A stretch of DNA of 31,419 bases from Lactonifactor sp. BIOML-A5 (GTDB taxonomy: Bacteria; Bacillota; Clostridia; Lachnospirales; Lachnospiraceae), in the NCBI RefSeq assembly GCF_009677585.1, contig NZ_WKYV01000043.1:1-31419 (forward strand), read 5' to 3'. This document shows positions 7,882 through 16,180 of this stretch, piece after piece. The translations under genes were made by a program, and so were the position numbers. Below the pieces are notes generated by a model. It had not been told where the DNA came from. It ran no database searches and was given only the letters and a program-made list of their open reading frames with translations. Each line of letters starts with the position of its first letter. The stretch's first letter is position 1.

Positions 7882-8180
7882 AGGACTTTCACCTCCGCTG
7901 GGATCTCCACCGGCTGCCCCCATTGCTTGTGTCTGTGGCTGGGCAGAAGTATCATTGTAGGCTGATGTGGTTTTGGCAAACAATCCGCCGTGAATTGTTT
8001 TAAGGTCAGGAGGGTACCGCTATGCACCTTTGAGATTTGGAAATCCCTGTTGGCCGCTTTGATAGGAAAGAAAGAAGTCTGAACGAACTTTAAATATTGT
8101 AAGTGACTTCGCATTTCATCTTTTTTCCTACAGGTGGTCTTGGCGCTCCTACCTATGTTGCTTGTCCGTTTCTGGCTCAT
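7878..8180 (-). CDS. Hypothetical protein upstream of the overlapping small genes
   Basis: This is a frame of 100 residues starting from an ATG at 8180. Its stop overlaps the strong start of the next gene in ATGA, which supports translation through this frame. No clear ribosome site precedes 8180 and the residue composition is unremarkable. The protein is basic at its N terminus, with Arg, Lys and two Cys. No family is recognised. The N terminus could be wrong or the frame could be a degraded gene. Confidence 0.4.
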   Translation of the reverse strand: MSQKRTSNIGRSAKTTCRKKDEMRSHLQYLKFVQTSFFPIKAANRDFQISKVHSGTLLTLKQFTADCLPKPHQPTMILLPSHRHKQWGQPVEIPAEVKVL

Positions 8181-8277
8181 CAACTAATGTATTTATGAAA
8201 TCGGATATAAAATTTTCAAAGAACAATCCTGCTTTCAAAAGAAAACAGGGAAGAGAATATATCCCTTCACCTGTTTC

Positions 8278-8311
8278 CACACTTCTAAGCGATTTTTGAA
8301 GTGTGTTTTTT
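8278..8311. terminator. Hairpin at the end of the sigma-like gene
   Basis: CACACTTC (8278-8285) pairs with GAAGTGTG (8298-8305), followed on the plus strand by a long T-rich run. It lies at the stop of the minus-strand sigma-like gene. On the minus strand it lacks a T tract, so it may be an mRNA processing or attenuation hairpin rather than a true terminator. Confidence 0.4.
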
Positions 8312-8777
8312 AATTTTTTTCAATAAAATTTTTCAAATTGGCTTTTGCACTATCTACGCTATATTTAACTGCCCTTGCTGAACACCCCTCTATCTTGGCG
8401 ATTTGCTCGTAAGTAAAGTTCTCAAAGTAGTATAAAATCAACCTTCTTCTCTGAACCTTTGGCAACACATTGATGGCTTTCCACAGCATTTCATTCTGCA
8501 GCCGTTCCAGAGCAATTTCCTCCAAGGATTTTGGTCTATTGAGTACTCTCGCGTGCAAAGTCTGCTCAGTTACTTCCGAATACTCCAAGTTTCGCTCATC
8601 GGATCGTCTGAGATTGCGTTCCTTGCGGACAAATTTCTAAAACAGCCAATCTGCCACCGTTGGGGCAATCTCAATTTCCACCATCTGATTTTCCGCATTC
8701 TGAAAGGATGCATAGTAGTGCTTTTGATCCAGTATTATCTCTATGCGTAGTTTATATGGATTTGTGTTATCAAACAT
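8310..8777 (-). pseudogene. Sigma-70 region-4-like protein with an in-frame amber codon
   Basis: From the ATG at 8777 (ribosome site CGGAGGAAA) the frame is continuous with the sigma-like region down to the stop at 8310. The exception is a single TAG at codon 47 (8637-8639), between DWLF and KFVRKERNLRRSDER. Sequence on both sides fits one 155-residue protein. The C-terminal half (about 100-150) is sigma region 4: LPKVQRRRLILYYFE, then a helix-turn-helix TYEQIAKIEGCSARAVKYS. Such small sigma-like proteins accompany integrative elements of Firmicutes. The defect is one substitution with no frameshift. It is therefore either a very recent nonsense mutation, a readthrough codon, or a restart downstream, for example at TTG 8588. 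TAG also serves as a normal stop at 2164, so recoding of the whole genome is not supported. Confidence 0.7.
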
Positions 8778-8811
8778 AATTTTCCTCCGTTTTCTGAATT
8801 TTGATTTCTTG

Positions 8812-8979
8812 TCAAAATGTCAGAAGCGGAGGAGAACGACAGCAATATATGTCGCTCTGCATAGTTACTATGTATATGCGAAAAAGCGTCACAACTTCGC
8901 TGATAGAAGTTATGACGCTTTTTATATCTCTATGAAATTGTTCTGTTTCTATCCTTGGGGGACAATTTGGACAGGGCAT
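8812..8979 (-). CDS. Small leader-like ORF ahead of the sigma-like gene
   Basis: This is a 55-residue frame. The ATG at 8979 follows AAGGAGGTG at ideal spacing. The N terminus is MPCPNCPPRIETEQ, a possible metal-binding knuckle, and the rest is helical. A strong hairpin with T tracts lies inside the frame (8881-8923), so the peptide may act mainly as a transcription-attenuation leader. The ribosome site is itself flanked by a complementary CTCCT, which could hide it. The next gene starts 34 bases after its stop. No family is known to me. Confidence 0.5.
   Translation of the reverse strand: MPCPNCPPRIETEQFHRDIKSVITSISEVVTLFRIYIVTMQSDIYCCRSPPLLTF
8881..8923. terminator. Strong bidirectional hairpin inside the leader ORF
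   Basis: AAAAAGCGTCA-C-AACTTC pairs with GAAGTT-A-TGACGCTTTTT around a 7-base loop: 17 bp with one mismatch, and T tracts in both directions. It can stop transcription coming from the cargo operon or act as an attenuator for the recombinase operon downstream on the minus strand. The remainder of 8980-9074 holds no other gene that I can support. Confidence 0.75.
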
Positions 8980-9074
8980 GCAAACACCTCCTTAGAGGAG
9001 CTATTCCTGCCCTTTGCACTCATCCGAAGATGGCTGTCATAATCCCTCATTTTATTGAGAAATTGCACCGTATA

Positions 9075-9122
9075 AAAAAGCAGTGCCAGCAACTTGATTT
9101 TCAAGCACCGGCACTGCTTTTT
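9075..9122 (-). terminator. Terminator of the envelope-protein operon
   Basis: AAAAAGCAGTGCC (9075-9087) pairs with GGCACTGCTTTTT (9110-9122), and an inner CTTGA/TCAAG extends the stem. On the minus strand the stem is followed by TTTTTT. It lies 75 bases after the last gene of the seven-gene operon and should end its transcript. Confidence 0.8.
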
Positions 9123-9196
9123 GTGATTTTTATTATTGTTACTCCATAAATAAGGAGCCTTTCAAATATAACAACAACCTTACTAGCATGAAAACT

Positions 9197-9559
9197 TTAC
9201 CTTAAATGATTTCCGCACTTTTCGCAAAACCGCGCACCTGAAACGGCGGGAGCTCCGCAGTGAGGACAGAACTTTATTTGCGGAGCAGCCGTATATGTCA
9301 GCGGTAAATCCTCATCCGGTGCAGCGTCGGACAGAAACAGCCAGTCAATGTCCTCGCCATCGTTGCATAAGCCGATGGCTCCGGTGGGCGATACCACATA
9401 AAAACTGTCCTCGTCTATGGGGTCTTCACTATCGCTCATTTCGGCCAGCGCCAGCAAGCCGTTTAGATTGTATCTGTCTTTGGAAGTTACAAAACTCCAG
9501 TGTGTGCAGCGTGTGACGGCAAGCTCCGCCGCCTCCTGCATGGTGTTAAATCTCTCCAT
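9197..9559 (-). CDS. Zinc-ribbon protein, last gene of the envelope operon
   Basis: This is a 120-residue protein whose start has AGGAGG ahead of the ATG. The N-terminal 85 residues are acidic and match no family I know. The C-terminal end is a classic one-ribbon zinc finger (CPHCGAPAVSGARFCEKCGN). There is no membrane segment, so it should be cytoplasmic. The same ribbon type occurs in the next two genes upstream, which suggests that the proteins belong to one complex or regulatory set. It lies 14 bases after the preceding gene. Confidence 0.75.
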   Translation of the reverse strand: MERFNTMQEAAELAVTRCTHWSFVTSKDRYNLNGLLALAEMSDSEDPIDEDSFYVVSPTGAIGLCNDGEDIDWLFLSDAAPDEDLPLTYTAAPQIKFCPHCGAPAVSGARFCEKCGNHLR

Positions 9560-9573
9560 TACAGCGATCCTCC

Positions 9574-10902
9574 TTATTTGAATAACAGGTTATTGCACCG
9601 CTTACAGCGGTCGTTTTGTATGGGGTTCATCATAGTGCAGACGTTACAGTAGACGATGCGGTCTTTGGATTTATCGTATTTCTCGTATGTACCGAATCTT
9701 GGGTGATACCGCACCCTGTCACCAACGGAGAGATAGTCGTACATATGCCGACCGCTGTCCTTTTCCACGATGGTTTTTTTCTTGCCCGCATCGGTGTTAA
9801 TGATCGTGGTATATTCCGTATAGGTTCTGTAGTTATCATCCTCGCCGCCTCTATGCTCGCTTTTCTCCTTGCTGTACTGATTTACGACCACGCCCTCCCA
9901 CATTGGCTGCTTTGTTCTCCATAGCGCCAGCAGGTTGACGATGAGCATGACAATGGCGATGCCCACGCCGATGACAAGAGATTCCCCAAAGGGCATCTCG
10001 TCAATCAACAGACCGGCGATGGGAAAGCCGATGAGCGGCACGAACACCAGTATCCACATACAGCCAATAGAGGATTTCTTGTTTTTCTGCGCGGCGGCCA
10101 GTATCTCGGGTGAATTACACCTGTCGGAAAAGCCGACCAGTCCCGCGCCGCCAAGTGATGGCGTAGGTGTTGCCGTTTGACGCGGCTCCACCGGCTTCGG
10201 CGTTGCCAGATTTATCGCCGCTCCGCAGCCAATGCAAAATTCGGCTCCCTCCGGCAACTCTGCGCCGCAGACCGTACACACACCGGGGGCGTTTGCTTGT
10301 ATTTTTGCGCCGCAGCTCGAACAGAAAGCCGCGCCCTCCGACAGCTTGTTTCCACAGTTAGGACAAAACATATCCGTATCACTCCTTTGCTCAATAATTT
10401 GAGGAGCGGCGGGCTTCCTCGCCGCTAATTTCTTCTTTTTCCCGCGTCTGGCTGTGCGAATGACGAGCAGCAGCAAAAGCAGATAACCGATAGGGGCGAG
10501 AATGTGGTAAATAATTGCCACTTCGCCCATCTCGCTAAATTCGCACAGCATGGCGGGCTTATTCACATAAGGTAAAAAGCCAAGGTAACGGATGCGCTGG
10601 TCGCGTGTTTCGCCTTCATCCAAGCTCGGCCACGCCTCGTCGCTGCCATATATCACATAGCCCCGGTATTCCTTGCCGTTTGCCATAAACCAATAGCCCT
10701 TGGAAACTGTGCGGGAGCGGTTTGGCCCCGCGTTGGTATGGTTCAGCCGTGCCTGATAGCTGTCCACCGTACCCATGACAGAATCGCCCCAAATTGCCAA
10801 CGCAATGGTGCTGACGCTGGTATACATGGCAAACAGCAGCACGGCGCAAATCAGGATAAGGATGGGCAGTGGGATGTTTTTGCTTGTTTTCTTCTTTGCC
10901 AT
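9574..10902 (-). CDS. Membrane protein with DUF3592-like domain and zinc ribbons
   Basis: This is a 442-residue protein. TM helix 1 (about 11-37) is followed by an extracellular segment resembling DUF3592 (a small beta domain with GYWFMANGKEYRG) and TM helix 2 (about 130-148). The cytoplasmic middle has two zinc ribbons (CPNCGNKLSEG...CSSCG and CTVCGAELPEG...CIGCG, about 180-230). Two more TM helices follow (about 282-300 and 305-328). A second soluble domain (WEGVVVNQY...) ends in another Cys-pair zinc knuckle (CNVCTMMN...CKRCN). The function is unknown. Several zinc ribbons on one membrane protein suggest metal or redox sensing, or protein-protein contact. The gene starts 16 bases after the upstream gene, with AAGGGG as its ribosome site. 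Confidence 0.75.
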   Translation of the reverse strand: MAKKKTSKNIPLPILILICAVLLFAMYTSVSTIALAIWGDSVMGTVDSYQARLNHTNAGPNRSRTVSKGYWFMANGKEYRGYVIYGSDEAWPSLDEGETRDQRIRYLGFLPYVNKPAMLCEFSEMGEVAIIYHILAPIGYLLLLLLVIRTARRGKKKKLAARKPAAPQIIEQRSDTDMFCPNCGNKLSEGAAFCSSCGAKIQANAPGVCTVCGAELPEGAEFCIGCGAAINLATPKPVEPRQTATPTPSLGGAGLVGFSDRCNSPEILAAAQKNKKSSIGCMWILVFVPLIGFPIAGLLIDEMPFGESLVIGVGIAIVMLIVNLLALWRTKQPMWEGVVVNQYSKEKSEHRGGEDDNYRTYTEYTTIINTDAGKKKTIVEKDSGRHMYDYLSVGDRVRYHPRFGTYEKYDKSKDRIVYCNVCTMMNPIQNDRCKRCNNLLFK

Positions 10903-10918
10903 AGTATTTTCCCCTTTT

Positions 10919-12769
10919 TCAATCTACCCGTACAAAATCAGACCAGAGTGCGCGCAGATATTCTCTTCCATAGTCGCCATCGTCTTTTCCGTACCTGGTC
11001 AGGACTACATCTCCCGCGTCGAATGTATCTAATAAGGTCAATTGTCCCGACTTCGCGTCAAAAACATAGGACGTTGAACGATAAGTCGTAGTCGCACTGC
11101 CGCCGTAATTGAATCGATAATTACAATTCAAGCTGTCGATGATCTCGATGCTTAGATCAAAATTTTCGTTGCCGCTGTCCGTGCCGTCAGAATAGAGCCT
11201 GTTCCAATGACCGTTGAACCACTGTACATCCACCTGCTCCGGGGATTCCGGCATGGCTTCGGGCGATTCCTGCTCAGGCTTTAGGAACATTTCATAAAGC
11301 AGTTCTCGCAGATACTCAACTATTTCGTTTATCTCATCCTCAGTATAGTAGTATTTCTCTTCCATCTCCTCCGCCAGCTCCGCAGAGGTTTTATCCTCTC
11401 CATCCGGCAGGGACAGACCGGTTTGCTCCAGCTCTTTTTCTATTTCCGCTGGAGTCTTGCCCTCGGTGCTTATCTCGGTCATCGAAGTCTTGGTCTTTCC
11501 GTTCTCACCGACGGTGATAAGCCCGCCCATTATTTTGCCGTCGCGCACAAAATCGTGCAGGCTCTCGCCGATGTAGGAGAGTTTATCGATGTTTCCTACT
11601 TTGTCCGCCACTTCACCCGAAAATTTAATTCCGCCGGTTAGGATATTGACCCCGCCGGATACGGCGGATATGGGGCCCATAACATCCTTAAAATCATTTG
11701 CTGCCATTGTTACTCTGCTGTTCTCGCCGCAGATGATTGTGCTGCCGGTGGAGGCTATATCAACAATAGTGTCCACTCCGCTTATGACCATGCCGCCAGC
11801 CTCCAGAATACCGTTGGCAACCCCGCCGCCCGCCACCACGCCTCCTATGTAAAGGCCTGTTTTGCAAACTGTTTTTGTAGCCATAGCAGCGTTTTCAAAG
11901 TTTTGCATGGTGTCGCCCTCGGCTGAATATGCCTCTCCCGTCAAGATGTTCTGAGCCATTTGCAGCTGGGCATAGGCCTTTTTCGCATCTGTGCCGAGAT
12001 TTTCAGCCAGTTGTCTGACCTTTTGCCCAGCGGGGTAGGAGTCGTATTTCTCCGTCAAGTCTTTTGCCCATTTTACAGCGGCATTTTCCTCGGCGGCGTA
12101 GGCTGTTGTGATGAGCAAGCCTCCCGACACCGACCTCGCGGCAGTATTGCTCATCGTTGCCTTGGGCGTCTGTTCCGTATTGTGAAAGCCTTCGGCATAA
12201 TCTGTCAGCTCTGCCGCCTTCGTATTGGCCAAGTCGCACAGTCTCCATGCCTCCAGCGCTTTGGCGGTCATGACCTTCAGCTCGTCGATGCTGCCCCTTT
12301 CGTGGTCATATTCAGTCAGAGCGTCAGTCTTAAGGCGAGCAATAATATAAAGCCGTGTTGCCATCGCACCCGCCTGCTCCAAAGCTTCTCGCTCATCAGC
12401 TACTGCGGGTAGGAACACGCTGACGCTGTCTCGACTTTTTCCCGACCCACCGCCCACCATAAATCCCGGCCAGCCGTAGAGCGCCACCGCCGCGATCTGT
12501 ATTAAGAGCAGGACGGACAACACAATGCACAGCGTATTGCGTCCGCCGTTTTTCTTCGGTGCTGCGGCGTTTTTTCGTTTTGGCGGCACAGCGGGCAGGG
12601 TGCTTTTTTGAGGCTGTGCCTCGACTATCGGCTGCATAGGCGGCGTAGGTTTCGGCGGTGCCACGGGAGCAGGATTCACAGGCGCATCAAGCACCGCCGC
12701 GCCGCATTTGGCGCAGAAGCGAGCGCCGGTATGCAGTTCCTTGCCGCAATTAACACAGTATTTTCCCAT
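10919..12769 (-). CDS. Zinc-ribbon membrane protein with a large glycine-rich domain
   Basis: This is a 616-residue protein. A zinc ribbon begins at residue 4 (CVNCGKELHTGARFCAKCG), followed by a Pro-rich linker and a TM helix near 80-105. The long outer region begins with helices (about 115-275). It then has a Gly- and Val-rich hydrophobic stretch (about 290-400) with repeated GG and SGV motifs. Last comes an acidic region and a C-terminal beta-rich domain (about 520-616; WFNGHWNRLYSDG). The Gly-rich block resembles hydrophobic regions in secreted or translocated bacterial proteins, but I cannot assign a family. The start has AGGAGG ahead of the ATG. The ribbon on the inside and the large domain outside suggest a signalling or anchoring role in the envelope. 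Confidence 0.7.
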   Translation of the reverse strand: MGKYCVNCGKELHTGARFCAKCGAAVLDAPVNPAPVAPPKPTPPMQPIVEAQPQKSTLPAVPPKRKNAAAPKKNGGRNTLCIVLSVLLLIQIAAVALYGWPGFMVGGGSGKSRDSVSVFLPAVADEREALEQAGAMATRLYIIARLKTDALTEYDHERGSIDELKVMTAKALEAWRLCDLANTKAAELTDYAEGFHNTEQTPKATMSNTAARSVSGGLLITTAYAAEENAAVKWAKDLTEKYDSYPAGQKVRQLAENLGTDAKKAYAQLQMAQNILTGEAYSAEGDTMQNFENAAMATKTVCKTGLYIGGVVAGGGVANGILEAGGMVISGVDTIVDIASTGSTIICGENSRVTMAANDFKDVMGPISAVSGGVNILTGGIKFSGEVADKVGNIDKLSYIGESLHDFVRDGKIMGGLITVGENGKTKTSMTEISTEGKTPAEIEKELEQTGLSLPDGEDKTSAELAEEMEEKYYYTEDEINEIVEYLRELLYEMFLKPEQESPEAMPESPEQVDVQWFNGHWNRLYSDGTDSGNENFDLSIEIIDSLNCNYRFNYGGSATTTYRSTSYVFDAKSGQLTLLDTFDAGDVVLTRYGKDDGDYGREYLRALWSDFVRVD

Positions 12770-12781
12770 CTCTGCACCTCC

Positions 12782-13486
12782 TTATGGCCGTACCAGCGCT
12801 ACAAGCGCCGGTATCCCGTCTGGCGTATCCATTGTGCCGACGGCGTATTGCTTTCCATTTTGCTCATAAAACTGCTTCAGGCGTATTGTTCCCGCACCGG
12901 ACGCCCACAGACCCCCGTTTTCCCACTTGCCGAAAAATACGCCGTCCTCCATATCCGTTTCATCGAAGCTCTCTCCCTCGTTTGACCAAAAAATGCTGTA
13001 CCAGTCGAGGGTAAGGCTCAGGCTTTCCGGCGTACCCGCAAGGGCGATATTGAGAAACTCCATAGCGCCCGCGTCATATTCGTTATCGGTGTCATAGATA
13101 ATGAGCGCTTTCCAGCCCCCGGTCAGCGAGCCGATGCTATCAATGATATTTGCGTCGGAGGGAACTCCGTCGTAAGCCACGTCCTCCGTGTACCAGAGAA
13201 AGTCCTCCAAATCGGGGCGTTCCTCCGTGGATAAGCTCACACCTGTTTCCTCCGACGATGGAACACCTCCGCTTTCTGCGGACGCGGGCGGCGCTTCATC
13301 CTCCGGCGATGGTGTGACGGGCGAAGTTTGCTCCGCCCTCGGCACAGAAGATTCCTTTTCTGCTTCTGCCCGCAGATTGGGCGGTATAGTGAAAATGCCG
13401 ACGACCAGCATAATCACATTGGCCGCAATAAGTATTGCGGGTAAGATTTTCTTACCTCTGCCCGTAGATGATATGTTGCTTCTCAT
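12782..13486 (-). CDS. Membrane-anchored extracellular protein
   Basis: This is a 234-residue protein. The start at 13486 has GGAGGTG five bases upstream, which rules out the longer frame. An N-terminal TM helix (about 14-37) anchors a Ser-, Pro- and Glu-rich linker (about 40-90) and an acidic outer domain (about 92-234) with conserved-looking Trp and Gly positions. No known domain is recognised. The linker type is common for wall-spanning proteins of Gram-positive bacteria. It lies 12 bases before the zinc-ribbon membrane gene and 44 bases after the large lipoprotein gene. Confidence 0.7.
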   Translation of the reverse strand: MRSNISSTGRGKKILPAILIAANVIMLVVGIFTIPPNLRAEAEKESSVPRAEQTSPVTPSPEDEAPPASAESGGVPSSEETGVSLSTEERPDLEDFLWYTEDVAYDGVPSDANIIDSIGSLTGGWKALIIYDTDNEYDAGAMEFLNIALAGTPESLSLTLDWYSIFWSNEGESFDETDMEDGVFFGKWENGGLWASGAGTIRLKQFYEQNGKQYAVGTMDTPDGIPALVALVRP

Positions 13487-13530
13487 GGATACACCTCCAG
13501 TCTGTCTGCTCCAATTACTGTGTCCCATTT

Positions 13531-15525
13531 TTACCGCTGGCAGGTCATGGAACCCCACTCTTTATCGTTGTGGTCGCGCATGGAAGCGCTGAACGACATT
13601 CCGTCTGCGGAGAATACAAATTTTGCTCCCGCAATATTTGCCTCGCCTGTGGACCACCTGACAAAGTAGCTGTTGTTGATATAGGTGCTGCCGGTTTCAT
13701 CATTTGAGCAGACAATTTTATAGTAAGAGCCGTCACCAAAATCCTTTTCAAAGGTGACCACGGTGGTCACATCAATTTCTTTTCCTGTTTCCGCAACGTA
13801 CAAGACACCTGTATAGGTTCCAGAATAGTCCACCTTTTCTGCGACTGCTTTTATGGTGAAGTTTTTTTCGGTATTCTTGAAGGGCTTTAATTTCGTGCTG
13901 GCAGCCACATTGCCCTTCTCCCAATCGTCTTTGGTTTCAAAGAACTCCAGTTTCATGGGGAAGCCTGCTGTTTCGTGCGCAAGCAATGTGAATTTTATCT
14001 GTCCGCTTGCCTTATCGTCTAATTGGATTGTCCACGCCTCTGCGGTGGTTTTGTCGGACAGGGGCGCCAGCTTGACATAGCAGTTTGCCCATTTCGGCTC
14101 CTTGTCCTTGACCGCCTCCTCAGCAATTGTAATGGTATAGACGGTGTTCAGACGATCCATGAGGGACTTATAGTTCTCTTCCCGCTGCGTAAGCACATCA
14201 AAGTACATCTTACGGCTCAGCGAGCGGAACACAACTTCAAGGTAATCATAAAGCTCCGCCTTATAGTTACTTGATATTTTTTCTTGATCTGCCTTGGACG
14301 GCCACGGGTATTTGGACATCTTGGCATTTTTATCATAAGCATCTACCCACGACTCCCAGTCGCTTGCGGCGACATTCCAGTACTCGTTTACATAGCTGTC
14401 GATCTCGGATTTCATTTTATCAATAGCTGCCTGGGGATTGGATTTGTTATCTGTGTATATTTTTTCAAAGATCGTATACCAATCTGTAGCTTTGCGCTTA
14501 TTTTCTGCCCTTTTGTAATAGGCTTCGTACATATCCTTGGTGCTTTCGTACTTTGTGGCGATGGCAAAGGTCATCACATCGGTCAGCGCAACGTCGATTA
14601 CGCCCACACTCACATACGCCACCTGAAAGGACTTGAGCAGATAATCTCCGGAGCCTGCCAAATTCAAACAGAGATTGAGCATGGTTTTCATTCCGCCGAC
14701 GGCAGTTTCCTTGCTGGTCATGCCGTTCTGGTATGCATCGAATGCGAACTGTGCGCAGGAGGTTGTTACGCCTAAAGCCGTCAACGCATCGCCAAAGGAA
14801 TCGGTGATCAGCTCGTTATAGGCACCGCCAAGGGATAGGAGCGTGGGGACATTTGTTGCGGCGAACATGGGCAGCGAGTTGTTTGCATTGAGAAATTCCG
14901 CCGCAATATCCTCCTGCCACGATGCGCCCTGCTCGGCGTATTTTTTCAGTAGCCGCTCCGCCTTCGCTGTAGAGATATAAGCGGCGTAGGCCTTGAGATC
15001 GGAAATATATTCGCTGCGCTTTCCTTCGTCTTTAATCGTAAACACGCTGTAGGTGGAGAGATGGTCGGTGAGGATATGCACCTTGTTGGTTTCTGTGTCC
15101 ACGGTATAAAGGACATCCTCCCATTGCTTTGTTTCTTCGTTTAGATACTTGCCGCAGACCGACAGAATTTCCTCGTCGGCACTAAGCCCCCAGTCGTCAT
15201 AGGGTATCGTAAGCTCGACAACTCCCTCGAGTTGACCAGAGGAAAGCTTGAAATCGTAGGCATAGATGTCAACATCGCTGTCGCCGGGAGTGGGCGTTAC
15301 CTTTTGTATGATTAGCTCTTCACCTGCCTCCAACAGGCAGCCGAAGTCCATTACTGCGCCGTCCGCCGAGGTGACGGCTGTCTGGTTTTCCTCCACCGTA
15401 AAGGTTTCGGATTTCTGTGTGCCGGGAGTCTTAGCCTGATTACCAGAGCCGCAGCCTGACAGCCCCGCCGTCAAAGACAGCAGCATGGTGATTACCAGTA
15501 GGAAGGATAGTATTTTTCGTTTCAT
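13531..15525 (-). CDS. Large lipoprotein of unknown function
   Basis: This is a 664-residue protein. The lipobox LSGC (Cys 25) after a typical signal peptide shows that it is a lipoprotein, attached to the outer face of the membrane. Residues of about 40-165 form a beta-rich region (FTVEENQTAVTSADG) resembling ZU5-like folds. The middle (about 170-470) is helical with a hydrophobic Gly-containing segment. The last 150 residues are beta-rich (SGTYTGVLYV...). The helical-hydrophobic centre recalls the protein at 10919, so the two may interact or be distant relatives. The ribosome site is AGGAG eight bases before the start. Confidence 0.75.
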   Translation of the reverse strand: MKRKILSFLLVITMLLSLTAGLSGCGSGNQAKTPGTQKSETFTVEENQTAVTSADGAVMDFGCLLEAGEELIIQKVTPTPGDSDVDIYAYDFKLSSGQLEGVVELTIPYDDWGLSADEEILSVCGKYLNEETKQWEDVLYTVDTETNKVHILTDHLSTYSVFTIKDEGKRSEYISDLKAYAAYISTAKAERLLKKYAEQGASWQEDIAAEFLNANNSLPMFAATNVPTLLSLGGAYNELITDSFGDALTALGVTTSCAQFAFDAYQNGMTSKETAVGGMKTMLNLCLNLAGSGDYLLKSFQVAYVSVGVIDVALTDVMTFAIATKYESTKDMYEAYYKRAENKRKATDWYTIFEKIYTDNKSNPQAAIDKMKSEIDSYVNEYWNVAASDWESWVDAYDKNAKMSKYPWPSKADQEKISSNYKAELYDYLEVVFRSLSRKMYFDVLTQREENYKSLMDRLNTVYTITIAEEAVKDKEPKWANCYVKLAPLSDKTTAEAWTIQLDDKASGQIKFTLLAHETAGFPMKLEFFETKDDWEKGNVAASTKLKPFKNTEKNFTIKAVAEKVDYSGTYTGVLYVAETGKEIDVTTVVTFEKDFGDGSYYKIVCSNDETGSTYINNSYFVRWSTGEANIAGAKFVFSADGMSFSASMRDHNDKEWGSMTCQR

Positions 15526-15547
15526 AACGATATCTCCTTTTGCGCGC

Positions 15548-16108
15548 TTAGGCTATTGGAAGCTTAAATTTAACGGTATCGTACATGACGTTATATTTCA
15601 TGATGATTTCTTTTTCGTCCGGTTTTAATTGGAACACCATCCAGCCGCTATTCGTTTCACCGGGGTCGATCGCCTCCTCAAAATACATTCCTTCGGTTTC
15701 AAAATTCCATACATCTCTGTTGCGCGACTCGTCCGATAGCTCGGCGTCGTACTCTCCGTCTCGAACGATGCAGAGCAGCGGATCCTTTGCAAACTGTATT
15801 TCATCAGAGATATTTTTTACAGTGGCATAAACTTTGACATAGACGGACTCCTCCGCATATTTCTGGAGAATGCTCAAATCGTCAATAATTTCAATCTTGT
15901 CGATTGTAATCTCAATGCCGTCGACCGCTGCCGCATCGCCGATACCGTAATACTTGATTTCATCCGCTTCCGCTTCACTGGAAGGGGCACTTCCCGATTC
16001 AGCAGGGGCGGGACTTACTGAAGAAGTCTCACCGCCTCCACCTCCACCGCAGGCGGTGAGCGACAATACTAATGTCAGTGACAACATAATAATCAATGCT
16101 TTTTTCAT
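15548..16108 (-). CDS. Lipoprotein with a DUF4352-like domain
   Basis: This is a 186-residue protein. The lipobox LTAC (Cys 20) is followed by a run of glycines and a Ser-Glu-rich linker. The C-terminal domain (about 55-186) has the pattern of DUF4352 (telokin-like) immunoprotective lipoproteins: a GDAAAVDGIEITIDKIE strand, then a YVKVYATVKNISDE strand. These beta-sandwich domains sit on the outer membrane face in Firmicutes and usually lack a known activity. The gene is 22 bases ahead of the large lipoprotein gene in the same operon. Confidence 0.75.
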   Translation of the reverse strand: MKKALIIMLSLTLVLSLTACGGGGGGETSSVSPAPAESGSAPSSEAEADEIKYYGIGDAAAVDGIEITIDKIEIIDDLSILQKYAEESVYVKVYATVKNISDEIQFAKDPLLCIVRDGEYDAELSDESRNRDVWNFETEGMYFEEAIDPGETNSGWMVFQLKPDEKEIIMKYNVMYDTVKFKLPIA

Positions 16109-16180
16109 AAGAAAACCTCCGTATTTATCATTTTATTTCTGACTATCTATCATTCCTTTGTGTAGGTAAAAACATCAGTG

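Noticed and set aside
8743..9149. Plus-strand frames over the leader and terminator region
   Set aside because: They are shadows of the minus-strand small ORF and the hairpins, with no start signals.
9616..15830. Many long plus-strand frames in the GC-rich cargo
   Set aside because: High GC reduces stop codons on the opposite strand; the minus-strand genes have ribosome sites, signal peptides and domains.
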